64,000 nucleotides of DNA from Bacillota bacterium (GCA_023409735.1 JAEYRB010000050.1:62001-126000); one strand, 5' to 3'; positions 25,633 to 35,279 are shown, numbered from the stretch's first letter. Made by a program: numbers and translations. Notes: generated by a model not told the origin, from the letters alone.

Positions 25633-27084
25633 TTAAATATTCACTCTTTTCCAGAAAGCAGGCGAAAAGAGAATTAAAACAGGGTAAATCTCAAGTCTTC
25701 CTGCAATCATACAAAACGAACACACAGCCTTACTGAGTACTGAAAAATCCGCAAAGTTGCCTGCCGGGCCTACCAACCCAAGTCCCGGGCCTATATTGTT
25801 TATAGTTGCAGCCACAGCAGTAAAGGTTGAGACAATATCCTTGTTGTCTATTGCCACGACCAGTACTGAGATTACAAAAATAATTATGTAAGCTGCAAAA
25901 AATGCCATTATACCGGACAATTTTTCTTCCTCAATAGCTCTTCCATTGATCTTAACTGTATATACGGATCTCGGGTGAATAATTTTATATACTTCTCTTT
26001 TTATAATCTTAAAAAGGATAAAAATTCTTATACACTTAATTCCGCCGCCAGTGGAGCCAGCGCTTGCCCCAACAAACATAATCAGCACAAGTATTAATTT
26101 ACTCAGTGCCGGCCATAGATCAAAATTAGCAGTTGAATAGCCCGTAGTGGTGATAATGGAGCTTACCTGGAATGTTGAATACCGAAGTGCCTCTCCAAAG
26201 GTTCCATATACACTGCCGGTCAGATTAATGGTAATTATGATTATAGATCCAATAACTATTCCGAAATAAAAATGCAGCTCGCCATCCTTTAATGCAGACC
26301 TGATATTTCCTCTCAGGCTCTGATAGTAAAGAGTGAAGTTTATACCAAACAAAAACATGAAAACTGCTATTATGATCTCAAAGCTTATAATGTTGTAAGC
26401 CTCTATACTGATGTTTTTCACAGAGAATCCACCAGTGCCGGCAGTTCCAAAGGAATTGACCAGTGCGTCAAATAATGGCATTCCGGCAACAAGCAGTAAA
26501 ATTATTTCCAGCAGGGTCATAGCAATATATATAGAATAAAGGATCTTTGCTGTTTGCCCTATTTTGGGAACAAGCTTCTCAGGATTTGGGCCCGGGCTTT
26601 CTGCCTTCATTATATGGAGAGTATTAGCCTTTGCTGACGGAAGAACAGCTAGTGTCAATACAAGAACACCCATCCCCCCCATCCAGTGTGTAAAGCTTCT
26701 CCAGAACAAAATGCCTTTCGGTAAGCTCTCAATGTCCGAAAAGACGGTTGAGCCTGTAGTTGTAAAGCCTGATATTGTTTCAAACAACGCATCCATAAAC
26801 GAATTCGTTGCTCCGCTGAACGTAAATGGCAACGCTCCGAAAAATGATACAAATAGCCATGCCAGTGACACAATTGCAAACCCATCACGCGCATAAATTT
26901 CGCTTGTTCCAGGCCTTATGCTATTGAGTATAGCGCCTGTAATCGCAAGAATTATAATTGTAATAAGAAATGCTTTGGCATCTCCCTGCCCATATATTAT
27001 TGCAACCACAAATGATGGGAGCATAAAGGCTGCCTCAATAAACAAGACACTTCCCAGACTTTTGAGTATCATTTTATAGTTCAT
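25633..27084 (-). CDS. trkH: Trk potassium uptake membrane subunit TrkH
   Basis: The 483-residue protein is a full-length TrkH/KtrB-type channel with about ten hydrophobic helices and the selectivity-filter-like turns TTTGSTVF, GTGGFSV, TTGYSTANF and NNIGPGLG. It moves K+ (often with Na+ or H+) when gated by the cytosolic RCK protein TrkA, coded just upstream. The ATG at 27084 is chosen because GGAGGA is 7 bases upstream; it overlaps the trkA 3' end by 11 bases. Confidence 0.93.
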   Translation of the reverse strand: MNYKMILKSLGSVLFIEAAFMLPSFVVAIIYGQGDAKAFLITIIILAITGAILNSIRPGTSEIYARDGFAIVSLAWLFVSFFGALPFTFSGATNSFMDALFETISGFTTTGSTVFSDIESLPKGILFWRSFTHWMGGMGVLVLTLAVLPSAKANTLHIMKAESPGPNPEKLVPKIGQTAKILYSIYIAMTLLEIILLLVAGMPLFDALVNSFGTAGTGGFSVKNISIEAYNIISFEIIIAVFMFLFGINFTLYYQSLRGNIRSALKDGELHFYFGIVIGSIIIITINLTGSVYGTFGEALRYSTFQVSSIITTTGYSTANFDLWPALSKLILVLIMFVGASAGSTGGGIKCIRIFILFKIIKREVYKIIHPRSVYTVKINGRAIEEEKLSGIMAFFAAYIIIFVISVLVVAIDNKDIVSTFTAVAATINNIGPGLGLVGPAGNFADFSVLSKAVCSFCMIAGRLEIYPVLILFSPAFWKRVNI

Positions 27085-28453
27085 TTGGCATTCCTCCGGG
27101 GGCAATTATATCATTCAGGTCAGAGAAATGCTTACCTGTTGAGACTAGTATAACACTGTCACCGGGCTGGACGGTATCCTTTCCATGCGGAATGATAATT
27201 TCATTTTTCCTGACAATCGAGGCAACCAGTACTCCTTTCAAAAGCTTTAGTTTATTTAGCGGTATGTTAATAAATTTGGTTGATGTCGTTGCGGTAAATT
27301 CTGATGCCTCCGCCTGATCACCAACGATCTTATACAGAACCTCAACAGGATTTCCCATTGCGTTCTTCAAAGCCCTTACATATCTGGTGATCATGTTGGA
27401 TGTGATTGTCTTAGGGCTAACCACGCTGTCCAGGCCCATTTTTTGTATTATGCTTGAGTAATTAAGACGATTGATCTTCGCAATTACCTTATAGACACCG
27501 GCCTGTTTGGCAACAAGTGCCGACATAAGATTTTCTTCATCACGGCCTGTAAGTGAAACAAAGGCATCCATATCGCTAAGATTTTCTGAGTTCAATAGTG
27601 TTTCGTCAGAGCCATCCCCATTTATAATAAGTGTATTTGGCAGTAGCTCCGAAAGCTCTAAGCACTTATTCTTATCTATTTCAATAATTTTGGCCTTCAT
27701 TCCCGTTTCATCGAGATACTTTGCCAGGTAATATGCTATTCTTCCTCCGCCTACTACCATTACATTCTTTATTTTAGGAGTATATATTCCTATCCTCTTG
27801 CTGAAGTTAAATACTGCTGATGGACGCCCGATAATGTATATTACATCGTTGTCCATTATTGTAAACTCACCATCAGGTATGATTACTTCTTTTCCTCGAG
27901 ATACAGCGCCAATAAGAATATCAGATGCTATCCTGCTCGATATATCCTTAAGCTTCATTCCTACAAGGTGCATACCAGACGTAACCTTCATTTCTACTAT
28001 CTCTACACGTCCCTTTGCGAATGGCTCTACATCCACAGCTGACGGGAAGCTCAACAATCTAGCAATTTCACCTGCAGCAGCCATCTCCGGGTTTATTACC
28101 ATATCAAGGCCCAGATCTCTTTTCAGTGCAGAAAGCTCACTTGCGTACTCCTGATCTCTTATTCTCGCAATCGTGTGGTCTGCGCCAAGCTTTTTTCCCG
28201 TAAGACAGCAAACCATATTCATTTCATCGCTGGTAGTAGCTGCTATAAGCAGATCAGCTTCCTTAACTCCGGCCTCAAGCAGTATCCTCGTACTAACGCC
28301 ATTTCCCTTTATACACATTACATCAAGATACTCACTAGCCTTCTTCAGAGCTTCTGAATCTTTGTCAATAATTGTTACATCATTATTCTCCTTTGACAAA
28401 TTTTCAGCAAGACTGTACCCAACCTTCCCGTCACCGATGATGATGATCTTCAA
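27074..28453 (-). CDS. trkA: Trk potassium transport regulator TrkA (two RCK units)
   Basis: The product (about 459 residues) has two RCK-N Rossmann units (KIIIIGDGKVGYSLAENL near residue 1 and KNVMVVGGGRIAYYLAKYL near 230), each followed by an RCK-C domain. It forms the cytosolic gating ring of TrkH and binds NAD(H)/ATP. The likely start is TTG 28453, which puts the first residue directly before the Rossmann strand as is usual; TTG 28471 six codons earlier is possible. trkA and trkH overlap. Confidence 0.92.
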   Translation of the reverse strand: MKIIIIGDGKVGYSLAENLSKENNDVTIIDKDSEALKKASEYLDVMCIKGNGVSTRILLEAGVKEADLLIAATTSDEMNMVCCLTGKKLGADHTIARIRDQEYASELSALKRDLGLDMVINPEMAAAGEIARLLSFPSAVDVEPFAKGRVEIVEMKVTSGMHLVGMKLKDISSRIASDILIGAVSRGKEVIIPDGEFTIMDNDVIYIIGRPSAVFNFSKRIGIYTPKIKNVMVVGGGRIAYYLAKYLDETGMKAKIIEIDKNKCLELSELLPNTLIINGDGSDETLLNSENLSDMDAFVSLTGRDEENLMSALVAKQAGVYKVIAKINRLNYSSIIQKMGLDSVVSPKTITSNMITRYVRALKNAMGNPVEVLYKIVGDQAEASEFTATTSTKFINIPLNKLKLLKGVLVASIVRKNEIIIPHGKDTVQPGDSVILVSTGKHFSDLNDIIAPGGMPNEL

Positions 28454-28539
28454 TACCTCGCACCCTTTCAAATATATCCTTAGTCAGTTTGTTATTACAT
28501 ATACTTTATTGCGAGCAGCCTTTGCCATGTTTCAATGTA

Positions 28540-28622
28540 AAACAACGCGTTATTGCACCTGGTTATTGAAAATTCTTCGATCGTAGAAGAATTTTCACAC
28601 TGCTACTGTGTTTCAGCGCTTA
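28540..28622. repeat. Two-hairpin dispersed repeat, copy F1 (first hairpin only)
   Basis: GAAAATTCTTC (28568-28578), a 7-base loop GATCGTA, and GAAGAATTTTC (28586-28596) form a perfect 11-bp stem. It is flanked by GCGTTATTGCACCT before and CTGTGTTTCAGCGC after, matching the flanks of copies at 29586 and 62959-63180. The second hairpin of the family is not preserved here. Confidence 0.7.
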
Positions 28623-28631
28623 GAGTTATAC

Positions 28632-28661
28632 AAAAAAACAGGGCAAAACAAAAAGCCCCAG
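28632..28661 (-). terminator. Terminator at the end of the cobalamin salvage operon
   Basis: On the minus strand CTGGGGC and GCCCTG form a stem (one bulge) with a loop of about ten bases and run into seven T. It lies about 100 bases after the cobS stop. Confidence 0.75.
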
Positions 28662-28764
28662 TATTTAAAATCTATTATAACCCATTGGCATATTTATATG
28701 GGCATTTTACTCGCTTTAATTGCAAAAATCAATATAAGGAGGAAAAATAGTATATTTTGAGCTA

Positions 28765-29553
28765 TTATAAATATTTTAGTAATATGTACGCGGTAATTAA
28801 AAATATAACCTGGTTAAGCTCACACACTGCTCCAAGAATATCTCCCGTTACTCCTCCCAGTCTTTTTCCGAGAAGCCTTGCCAGAATATAGGCTGAAAAA
28901 GGTGGTATAATTCCTGCTATTAATATAGCTGGAACGTTTATTATGTTTTGAGGAAGTACAAAGCAAATTCCACCATATACCAGAAAGATTATAATGTAGT
29001 TAATTATTCCCCTAACAATATCCTTATTCCCGCAGCATTCTACGCACCATCTGCCTGGGCCATCAGATATTCCTGCATATTTTGATGTTCCCGATGCTAT
29101 GAGTGAGCCTATCCTTCCTGCCACAGGCATGAGCAGCAGCACAATTACTGTTTCAGCACCTAGGGATGAAACAAGGGAAACATTGAGCAGAATAACGAGC
29201 AATACAGCAAGCACTGCGTTTGTTCCTACTCTGCTGTCCTTCATTATCTCAAGTATTTTTTCCTTTGGTCTATTGGAGAATAGTCCGTCAGCAGTGTCAC
29301 CGAGTCCGTCAATATGAATGCCACCGGTAGCAATTATGTATATGGCTATTGTAAACACTGCAGCGACACTGGCAGGAAATATCATTCGGCTAAGATAATA
29401 TCCTGCAGCCAGTAAAGCGCCTACAATTGCTCCTACTAAAGGAGCGGCTGAAAGCCCTTTGCCGAAGTCCTCTTTCTCTGCTCTGACATTAATGTTTATT
29501 GGTATTGAAGTCATGAACTGCATCATTAGTATGAAACGTCTTAAAAATGCCAT
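28765..29553 (-). CDS. cobS: Adenosylcobinamide-GDP ribazoletransferase
   Basis: The 262-residue integral membrane protein has the CobS hallmarks: FMTSIPI near the N-terminus and IHIDGLGDTADGLFSNRPKEKILEIMKDS in fragments around residues 80-108, plus RVGTNA. It joins alpha-ribazole to adenosylcobinamide-GDP, the last step of cobalamin assembly. Ribosome site AGGAG is 7 bases before the ATG. It is the last gene of the corrinoid operon; cobT and cobC, which supply activated ribazole, are not in the window. Confidence 0.94.
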   Translation of the reverse strand: MAFLRRFILMMQFMTSIPININVRAEKEDFGKGLSAAPLVGAIVGALLAAGYYLSRMIFPASVAAVFTIAIYIIATGGIHIDGLGDTADGLFSNRPKEKILEIMKDSRVGTNAVLAVLLVILLNVSLVSSLGAETVIVLLLMPVAGRIGSLIASGTSKYAGISDGPGRWCVECCGNKDIVRGIINYIIIFLVYGGICFVLPQNIINVPAILIAGIIPPFSAYILARLLGKRLGGVTGDILGAVCELNQVIFLITAYILLKYL

Positions 29554-29585
29554 ATTGTGTTTCTCCTATTTTACCTATTTCTTGC

Positions 29586-29697
29586 GCCGCGTTATAGCAC
29601 CTATTTCATTGATAATTTTTCGTTTGTAGAAAAATTATCTCTCCGCCGCTGTGCTTCAACGCGGCAGGTGCGTCTTGTGCCGCGTTATAGCAATAAG
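29586..29697. repeat. Two-hairpin dispersed repeat, copy F2
   Basis: Hairpin I: GATAATTTTTC (29611-29621), loop GTTTGTA, GAAAAATTATC (29629-29639), perfect 11 bp. Hairpin II: AACGCGGCA (about 29658-29666) with TGCCGCGTT (about 29679-29687). The element is bounded by direct copies of GCCGCGTTATAGCA. It fills the cobU-cobS gap, so it is probably transcribed within the operon. Confidence 0.75.
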
Positions 29698-29708
29698 TTT
29701 TATAAACC

Positions 29709-30266
29709 CTACTTGATTTTTATAGGAATTCCCGAAACACATAGATATACTTCATCCGCACTTTTTGCCAGCTTCTGGTTTACCCTTCCCGCAATGTCCC
29801 TCATAGCTCTTCCAAGTGCATAAGGCGGTACAAGCCCCATTCCAAGTTCATTTGTTACGATTATAAACGTTATCTCCCTATCCTTAATAACTGTAAGCAG
29901 CTCATCAACCTGTGCCATTACCTGTTTTTCAATCAGGTTTATTTCGCCTGTTCCCGGGCATTCCCAATCAACATCCTCCTGGAGCATAATGTTTGTAACC
30001 ATTATAGTCATGCAATCCAGTAAAGCCCCATCAATTCCCTCCAACAATGCAGGAAGTACACTGCCAAAGTCTTTGAAAGCCTCAAGAGTTTCCCATGATG
30101 AAGGCCTGCGAAGTCTATGCTGCCTTATTCTCTCCCTCATCTCATCGTCAAAGCCGCTAGCTGTGGCAATATATAGAATTTTCTCCCCCATACTAATTGC
30201 TCTTTCCTCTGCATAGCTGCTTTTGCCGCTTCTTACTCCACCCGTTATCAGAATAAGCCTGCCCAT
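29709..30266 (-). CDS. cobU: Adenosylcobinamide kinase/adenosylcobinamide-phosphate guanylyltransferase
   Basis: The 185-residue protein has the P-loop ITGGVRSGKSSYAE at the N-terminus, the RIRQHRLRRPSSWET region around the guanylylated His, and a late NELGMGLVPPYALGRAMRDIAGRVNQ block, all typical of CobU. It phosphorylates adenosylcobinamide and converts it to the GDP form used by CobS. The ATG has GGGGGAG about 8 bases upstream. Its place between the corrinoid ABC transporter and cobS points to salvage of imported cobinamide. Confidence 0.94.
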   Translation of the reverse strand: MGRLILITGGVRSGKSSYAEERAISMGEKILYIATASGFDDEMRERIRQHRLRRPSSWETLEAFKDFGSVLPALLEGIDGALLDCMTIMVTNIMLQEDVDWECPGTGEINLIEKQVMAQVDELLTVIKDREITFIIVTNELGMGLVPPYALGRAMRDIAGRVNQKLAKSADEVYLCVSGIPIKIK

Positions 30267-30439
30267 TAATTCTCCCCCATTTTATCCAGTATGAAAACAG
30301 CTCCAAAAATCGTTACTATAACCATCTATAATAAACTGAAATTACCATATACGCTATAAAGTTATGTAATATAGACTCTTCATTCGTGCCCATACATTAC
30401 AGCTCTAATATTTTACCTTTAGCATCAAGCTTGTTCATT

Positions 30440-30628
30440 TATGCTAATAGCAAAATCTCATGCGTAAAAGTCAATACGTTAAAATCCATACACTAATCCC
30501 ACTTGATTAGTACTTATACATTTAAACCCTAGCGTTATAACACATGCGTTAAGGTTCATGCATTATGCTCATGGTAAAACCTCATGCATTAAAACCACTT
30601 AATTATACTCACGGCAAAACCTCATGCA
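30440..30628. repeat. Scattered copies of the btuD 3' end
   Basis: A 25-base block beginning TATACTCACGGCAAAACC at 30604-30628, which contains the last codons and stop of btuD, recurs at 30564-30588 (22 of 25 identical) and at 30440-30464 (about 20 of 25 identical to the 30564 copy). The 342-base gap 30267-30608 otherwise contains only degenerate ATGCATT/ATGCGTTA-like motifs and no gene. Confidence 0.6.
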
Positions 30629-31913
30629 GCTTTGCACTTCCGGTAACAATAGCGCGCTCTTTTAGCTTGCTATACATGGATAAAGCCCTTCCTCCGGTGA
30701 AATCCCTGCTTTCAGGAGCAATGTCCTCTATTATAACAAGCTGTCTTGCATACGATGCCGCCTCAAGATTTCTGATATTTTGCTGGCCAAAGGGCATATC
30801 ACAAAGGATCGTAATATCAGCCGCCTTTACAAGTTCTATATTTTTATTAAGCGTAACCTCGTCAATCTCACTAAATGGCTGAGATACAAGTGACCTTATG
30901 CCAAAAGTTTCAGCACATCCTATATCACTGTCTCCATGGGCGAATACACCTGCTGTTATATGAAAGCCATCTTCATAAAGTTGCCTTATGACACCCGAGG
31001 ATGAACCACCTCCGCCAATGACATGTACCAGTACACTTCCCTTGTCACTTTTTTGTCCCGGTATATGAAAATCAATAAGCCCTGTAACCCTGTTTTTATA
31101 TACAAGAGCATTTACTCCATAAGCCTCTGATAAATTATTTCTTGTCACAACTGTTTTCGGGCTGCCATCCGCAATTATCTCTCCGTTCTTCATAAGCACC
31201 AGCCTGGTACAGAACCGAAGAGCAGTTTTTAGGTCGTGAACTGCAGCAATGACAGCTTTTCCACTTTTGCAAAGCTCACCTGAGTATTTAAACAGCTGCT
31301 CCTCGTGAGCAATATCAAGACTGGCAGATGGCTCATCGAGCAGTATCAGATCAGTCTCCTGCGCAAGTACCTTAGCAAATAGTACCCGCTGCCGCTCTCC
31401 TCCGGATAACGTATTTATCAGCCTGTCCTGCATATCAAGAGTACCTGTATATTCCATGCATCTTCGTGCTATTTCATAATCCTCCGCAGTTTCCGCACGA
31501 AGTCTGCCTAGTTTGGGATACCTTCCTGAAAGTACAATAAACAGTGCGGTAAATGGAAATGCTACGGTAGTTTCCTGATGCAGCATAGCTACCTTAGAAG
31601 CTATAGCTCTGGTACTCATACTTTCAAGGTGGACGCCTCCCAACTCAATGCGGCCATCGGCCTTCTTGATTCCGTTTATACATTTGAGCAAGGTAGTCTT
31701 TCCTGCACCATTAGGTCCTATCAGTCCTATGAATTCACCCTTGTGTACCTCAAAATCAATGTTCTTAAGTATTTGTCTTCCATTTATATTGTACTTAAGG
31801 TTTTCTATTCTTAGTAACCTGTCATCATCTGTTTCTATTGAGCTATTATGTAATCTGTCAGAATTGGTTCCTTTTGAACTATTACTTAATCTGTCGGAAT
31901 CTGTTTTACTCAT
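30609..31913 (-). CDS. btuD: Corrinoid ABC transporter ATP-binding protein with extra C-terminal domain
   Basis: 434 residues, far longer than the usual 250-270. Residues 1-32 hold three degenerate SDRLxNSS-like repeats. The ATPase (about 33-275) has Walker A GPNGAGKTT, signature LSGGERQRV and Walker B LILLDEPSASLD. Residues 290-434 form a Rossmann-like extra domain starting VHVIGGGGSSSGVI; I recall a similar tail on haloarchaeal BtuD proteins, which supports a cobalamin role. The start codon shares one base with the btuC stop. Placement behind a cobalamin riboswitch and beside cobU/cobS makes corrinoid import the best reading; iron-siderophore uptake is the alternative by family alone. Confidence 0.85.
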   Translation of the reverse strand: MSKTDSDRLSNSSKGTNSDRLHNSSIETDDDRLLRIENLKYNINGRQILKNIDFEVHKGEFIGLIGPNGAGKTTLLKCINGIKKADGRIELGGVHLESMSTRAIASKVAMLHQETTVAFPFTALFIVLSGRYPKLGRLRAETAEDYEIARRCMEYTGTLDMQDRLINTLSGGERQRVLFAKVLAQETDLILLDEPSASLDIAHEEQLFKYSGELCKSGKAVIAAVHDLKTALRFCTRLVLMKNGEIIADGSPKTVVTRNNLSEAYGVNALVYKNRVTGLIDFHIPGQKSDKGSVLVHVIGGGGSSSGVIRQLYEDGFHITAGVFAHGDSDIGCAETFGIRSLVSQPFSEIDEVTLNKNIELVKAADITILCDMPFGQQNIRNLEAASYARQLVIIEDIAPESRDFTGGRALSMYSKLKERAIVTGSAKLHEVLP

Positions 31914-32986
31914 CAGAAAGCCTCCCCTTCTCTCCTGTTTTTAATCAGAAGGTATAAAAAGTAAGGCGCTCCGAGTATTGATGTAATTATGCCTACATTA
32001 ATTTCTCCACCGGATGGGAGGCGTGCGATTATGTCGCAGGCAACTAAAAATATTGCACCGCCAAGTGCACTTGCAGGTATAAGTATTCTATGGTCAGGAC
32101 CAACTATAAGCCTCATTATGTGAGGTACAATCAAGCCTATAAAGCTCACCGGACCGCATATTGAAATAGCCACCGCCGTGATCAAAGACGTCAAAAGCAA
32201 AAGCAGCTTCCGCGTTTTTGACGGTTCAAGGCCAACTGCCTGGGCCTGCTCCTCTCCAAGGAGTAACAGATTCAGATCTCTTGAGAAAAACATGAGTATT
32301 ATTAGAAGCACTATTACGGGTAATGCGACCATCCTTACCTGATTCCACATCATACCGTTAAGTCCGCCCATTGTCCAGAACACATAAGTGCGCACCTCAT
32401 AATCATTGCCATTCATGAGGATAAACTGAGTAAAAGCGCCCAAAAAAGTGCTTACCGCTATTCCCGATAGTATCAGCGTCAGCGTTGAAATTCTGCCATT
32501 TCTAAGAGAAAGCAGATATATTACCGTAACGGCCAGCAATGCGCCGAATGAAGCAAAAGCCGGAAGTAGGTATATACTCTGCGCAGAGAATCCAAGTGTT
32601 ATTGCTGCTACAGCACCAAGTCCCGCACCGCTTGAAACCCCAAGGATTCCCGGGTCAGCCATGGGATTTCGAAACATTCCCTGCATCACAGTACCTGATG
32701 CAGCAAGAGCTGCTCCTGCAAGGCATGCTACCAACACCCGCGGGATCCTTACAAGATATATGATGGAAACCTGGTCACTAGGAAGTGACGCATCATTTAT
32801 CAGCTTCATCTTGGATAATATGATTTTTAAAGCTGTTTGTGGCGATACATAAACAGAGCCAACACCTACAGCAATTATAATAACAAAAAATAAAATTACA
32901 AGCATTACGGGAAGGACAACGCGCATCCTCCTATATACTGAATCCCTATACGTAATTTCAGCTTTGCTGTTGCAGGACTCTACCAT
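31913..32986 (-). CDS. btuC: Corrinoid ABC transporter permease (FecCD/BtuC family)
   Basis: The 357-residue protein has the BtuC-type run of about ten helices and the family motifs RIPRVLVACLAGAALAASG, FRNPMADPGILGVSSGA and SICGPVSFIGLIVPHIMRLI. It forms the membrane channel with BtuD, receiving corrinoid from the lipoprotein BtuF. Translationally coupled to btuD. An N-terminal extension of about 15 residues precedes the first helix. Confidence 0.88.
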   Translation of the reverse strand: MVESCNSKAEITYRDSVYRRMRVVLPVMLVILFFVIIIAVGVGSVYVSPQTALKIILSKMKLINDASLPSDQVSIIYLVRIPRVLVACLAGAALAASGTVMQGMFRNPMADPGILGVSSGAGLGAVAAITLGFSAQSIYLLPAFASFGALLAVTVIYLLSLRNGRISTLTLILSGIAVSTFLGAFTQFILMNGNDYEVRTYVFWTMGGLNGMMWNQVRMVALPVIVLLIILMFFSRDLNLLLLGEEQAQAVGLEPSKTRKLLLLLTSLITAVAISICGPVSFIGLIVPHIMRLIVGPDHRILIPASALGGAIFLVACDIIARLPSGGEINVGIITSILGAPYFLYLLIKNRREGEAF

Positions 32987-33160
32987 AATCTACACTCCAA
33001 TAATTGTATTCTTCAATAACGTGTTCATAAAAATATACAATTTACACTTTTATATAGAACTGCATAAGGTGTAAATTCTCATACGTAACGTGCAATCATC
33101 ATTTTGGGTGGTTTATCTACAACATAGAATCCGAGACTATTACAGTTACATTTAAGCATC

Positions 33161-34210
33161 TTACTTGAAAAGCTCCGGATATGCTGCTTTTGCCACATCC
33201 TCCACAGCTAGCACAACATACTGTGATATTGCGCTTATATGTGGGTTAGACACTGCTATCAGTCTGTCATTTTTAATTGCGCTTATAGTTTGAAGGCTTT
33301 CATCACCCTTTAATTCACTGATCATTCCTTGCAGCGACTTGCTTTGATCGTAATACCAGGATGGAAGTATGATGATCTGCGGGTCGAACTCTATCATTTT
33401 TTCCTTTGACACTACAGGCCAGTCCTTCATACCTGCTTTCGAAACTACGTTAACAAGTCCTGCTCTTGTAACTATATCATCAAAATTAGTTCCTATACCG
33501 CTGCTTCCCATTTCACCATAGTCCATGACTCTAAGCTTGTCCTCCGGCTTAAGCTTTGAAAGCTTATCGTCCACCTCCGAAAGCTTTGAATCCATCCATT
33601 CAGTTAGCTCCTTACCCTTTTCATCTGCTCCTGTTACATGCGCCAGTTCAATAATTACTTTTTTCTGATCCTCAATATTACATGGCGTACTGAAGGTGTA
33701 AACATTAATGCCGGAATCTCTAAGCTGCTTTACATAATTAACATCAGCCCAGGTATCCACTATGACTAGGTCGGGCTTAAGTGCAATAATGTTCTCAATG
33801 TCATCCATCGTAGCTCTTGCTGAAATATTCTTGGCTTCCTGAGCGATATTGGATATACTTTCGTCATTTGCATACTTTGTAAGAGCTGCAATTCTGCTGT
33901 GATCTATTAACCCCATAATCATTTCATCAGAACCCAGCGTTAGCGATACTACCCTCGAAGGCTCTGAATTGATAGTCATTTCGTAACCATTAGCATCCTT
34001 CACTACAAGTGGAAAGCTACCTTGCCCTGCTGAAGCCTTGTCCTCTGCAACGGCTGCCTCCTTTTGCGTCTGCTGATTTGAGACATCAGCAATCTCTTGT
34101 CTCTGTTGTGTTTCTGATGTGCCGCATGCTGTGAATAATGCTGAAAAAAAAGTTAGTAAAGCTAATAATAGCGCAATCTTCTTAATAAATCTTTTATTTA
34201 TACTAATCAT
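33161..34210 (-). CDS. btuF: Corrinoid-binding lipoprotein of the ABC transporter (BtuF-like)
   Basis: The 349-residue product has a lipoprotein signal (lipobox FTAC at about residue 28), a Gln/Ala-rich linker and a periplasmic-binding fold of the BtuF/FecB class: PSRVVSLTLGSDEMIMGL, LKPDLVIVD and a long central helix. It captures substrate outside the membrane and hands it to BtuC. GGAG lies 8 bases before the ATG. The 174-base gap to btuC and 114-base gap to cobO contain no gene. Confidence 0.87.
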   Translation of the reverse strand: MISINKRFIKKIALLLALLTFFSALFTACGTSETQQRQEIADVSNQQTQKEAAVAEDKASAGQGSFPLVVKDANGYEMTINSEPSRVVSLTLGSDEMIMGLIDHSRIAALTKYANDESISNIAQEAKNISARATMDDIENIIALKPDLVIVDTWADVNYVKQLRDSGINVYTFSTPCNIEDQKKVIIELAHVTGADEKGKELTEWMDSKLSEVDDKLSKLKPEDKLRVMDYGEMGSSGIGTNFDDIVTRAGLVNVVSKAGMKDWPVVSKEKMIEFDPQIIILPSWYYDQSKSLQGMISELKGDESLQTISAIKNDRLIAVSNPHISAISQYVVLAVEDVAKAAYPELFK

Positions 34211-34324
34211 ATCTACACTCCTCTAAATAACATCAAAATACTAGATCTTACTTAAAATATGCTTATCGCAAGTGGTTATCATATTTCCCTTTTATGGCAA
34301 TAATTATCAGTTTTCATCATAGCC

Positions 34325-34852
34325 TTAATACTCAATTCCTCTTCTCGCCATAATGCCACCTTGGGCTGGATGTTTTACCTCCTGTATTTCAGAGACATAG
34401 TCAGCAATTTCTATCAGCTCATGCGGTGCATTTCTGCCTGTCATGACTATCTCAATTTTGTCTGGTTTTGTTTTTATAAAATCAGCAACAGCATCCAAAT
34501 CAAGCATTCCTGAAGTAATTGCTCCCATTACCTCATCAAGTATCAACATATCAATTCTGCCGCTCGCAGCTTCAGTAGCCGCATACCTGAGCATTTCTCT
34601 CTGCTCTTGCGAGGTTTGCTGCTTTTCATTTTCATCCATATCCCATGTAAATTTGCGCGATTCAGTCGTTCTACAAACCAAAAATGTAGGGTTCAGTAGC
34701 TCCAGGCTTTTTAACTCACCTGTGGGAGCTGACTTCAGAAATTGCACCAGCATCACATTCATACCGCTTCCACAGGCTCTTACTCCGAGTCCTATTGCAG
34801 CAGTAGTTTTCCCCTTGCCGTTTCCAGTATAAATATGTACTAAACCTTTCAT
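34325..34852 (-). CDS. cobO: Cob(I)yrinic acid a,c-diamide adenosyltransferase (CobO/BtuR type)
   Basis: The 175-residue protein has the P-loop YTGNGKGKTTAAIG, MLVQFLKS, and LDEVMGAI, all typical of the CobA/CobO/BtuR class. It adds the adenosyl group to Co(I) corrinoids. The ATG at 34852 is chosen because GGAAGG is 9 bases upstream; upstream in-frame codons look random. First gene after the riboswitch, so adenosylation precedes CobU and CobS in the salvage route. Confidence 0.92.
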   Translation of the reverse strand: MKGLVHIYTGNGKGKTTAAIGLGVRACGSGMNVMLVQFLKSAPTGELKSLELLNPTFLVCRTTESRKFTWDMDENEKQQTSQEQREMLRYAATEAASGRIDMLILDEVMGAITSGMLDLDAVADFIKTKPDKIEIVMTGRNAPHELIEIADYVSEIQEVKHPAQGGIMARRGIEY

Positions 34853-35112
34853 AATAATCATCCTTCCAAATGACTTTGAACCTACACTAATTTCAATGGC
34901 AAGCACTTCTCCTGCCTATATTCACTAGCAGTCAGCAATTTGTTGAGTGTCTACAGCACGATTTCCCCTCTACAACATACAAGAAGTAATTGTTGCAATC
35001 AGCCTCTCAATTGTAGTTAAAGAACTTACATGAAATAACAATGTCACTTGCATCATTATTAGCGCACATAAATGCAGTATTGCCACAAAACACTGCAAGT
35101 ATCAAATCAGCC

Positions 35113-35185
35113 TAATAAAAGCCTCAGATGCATCAAGACCCTCTTACCTTTTTGCTGTAGCCCTTATCAACGCCATAAATAAAAA
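35113..35185. repeat. Terminator-linked dispersed repeat, copy A
   Basis: Plus strand: AATAAAAGCCTCAGATGC, insert, TTTTTGCTGTAGCCCTTA, TCAACGCCATAAATAAAAA. It matches copy B at 23991 block for block and lies directly beyond the riboswitch terminator in the direction of transcription, inside the cobO leader. The rest of 34853-35180 shows no gene. Confidence 0.6.
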
Positions 35186-35213
35186 GACCTCCTGACAATA
35201 CTATCAAGAGGTT
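35181..35213 (-). terminator. Riboswitch-controlled terminator
   Basis: On the minus strand ACCTCTTGA (35104-35112 offset, i.e. 35204-35212) pairs with TCAGGAGGT (35187-35195), loop 8 bases, then CTTTTTAT. It lies 70 bases after the cobalamin aptamer and before cobO, as expected for a transcription-attenuation platform. Confidence 0.82.
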
Positions 35214-35279
35214 CCAGTAAACATATATTGATGTTCCATCGACATCATATGCACCCCCTATCACTCGTAGAGTCACATA

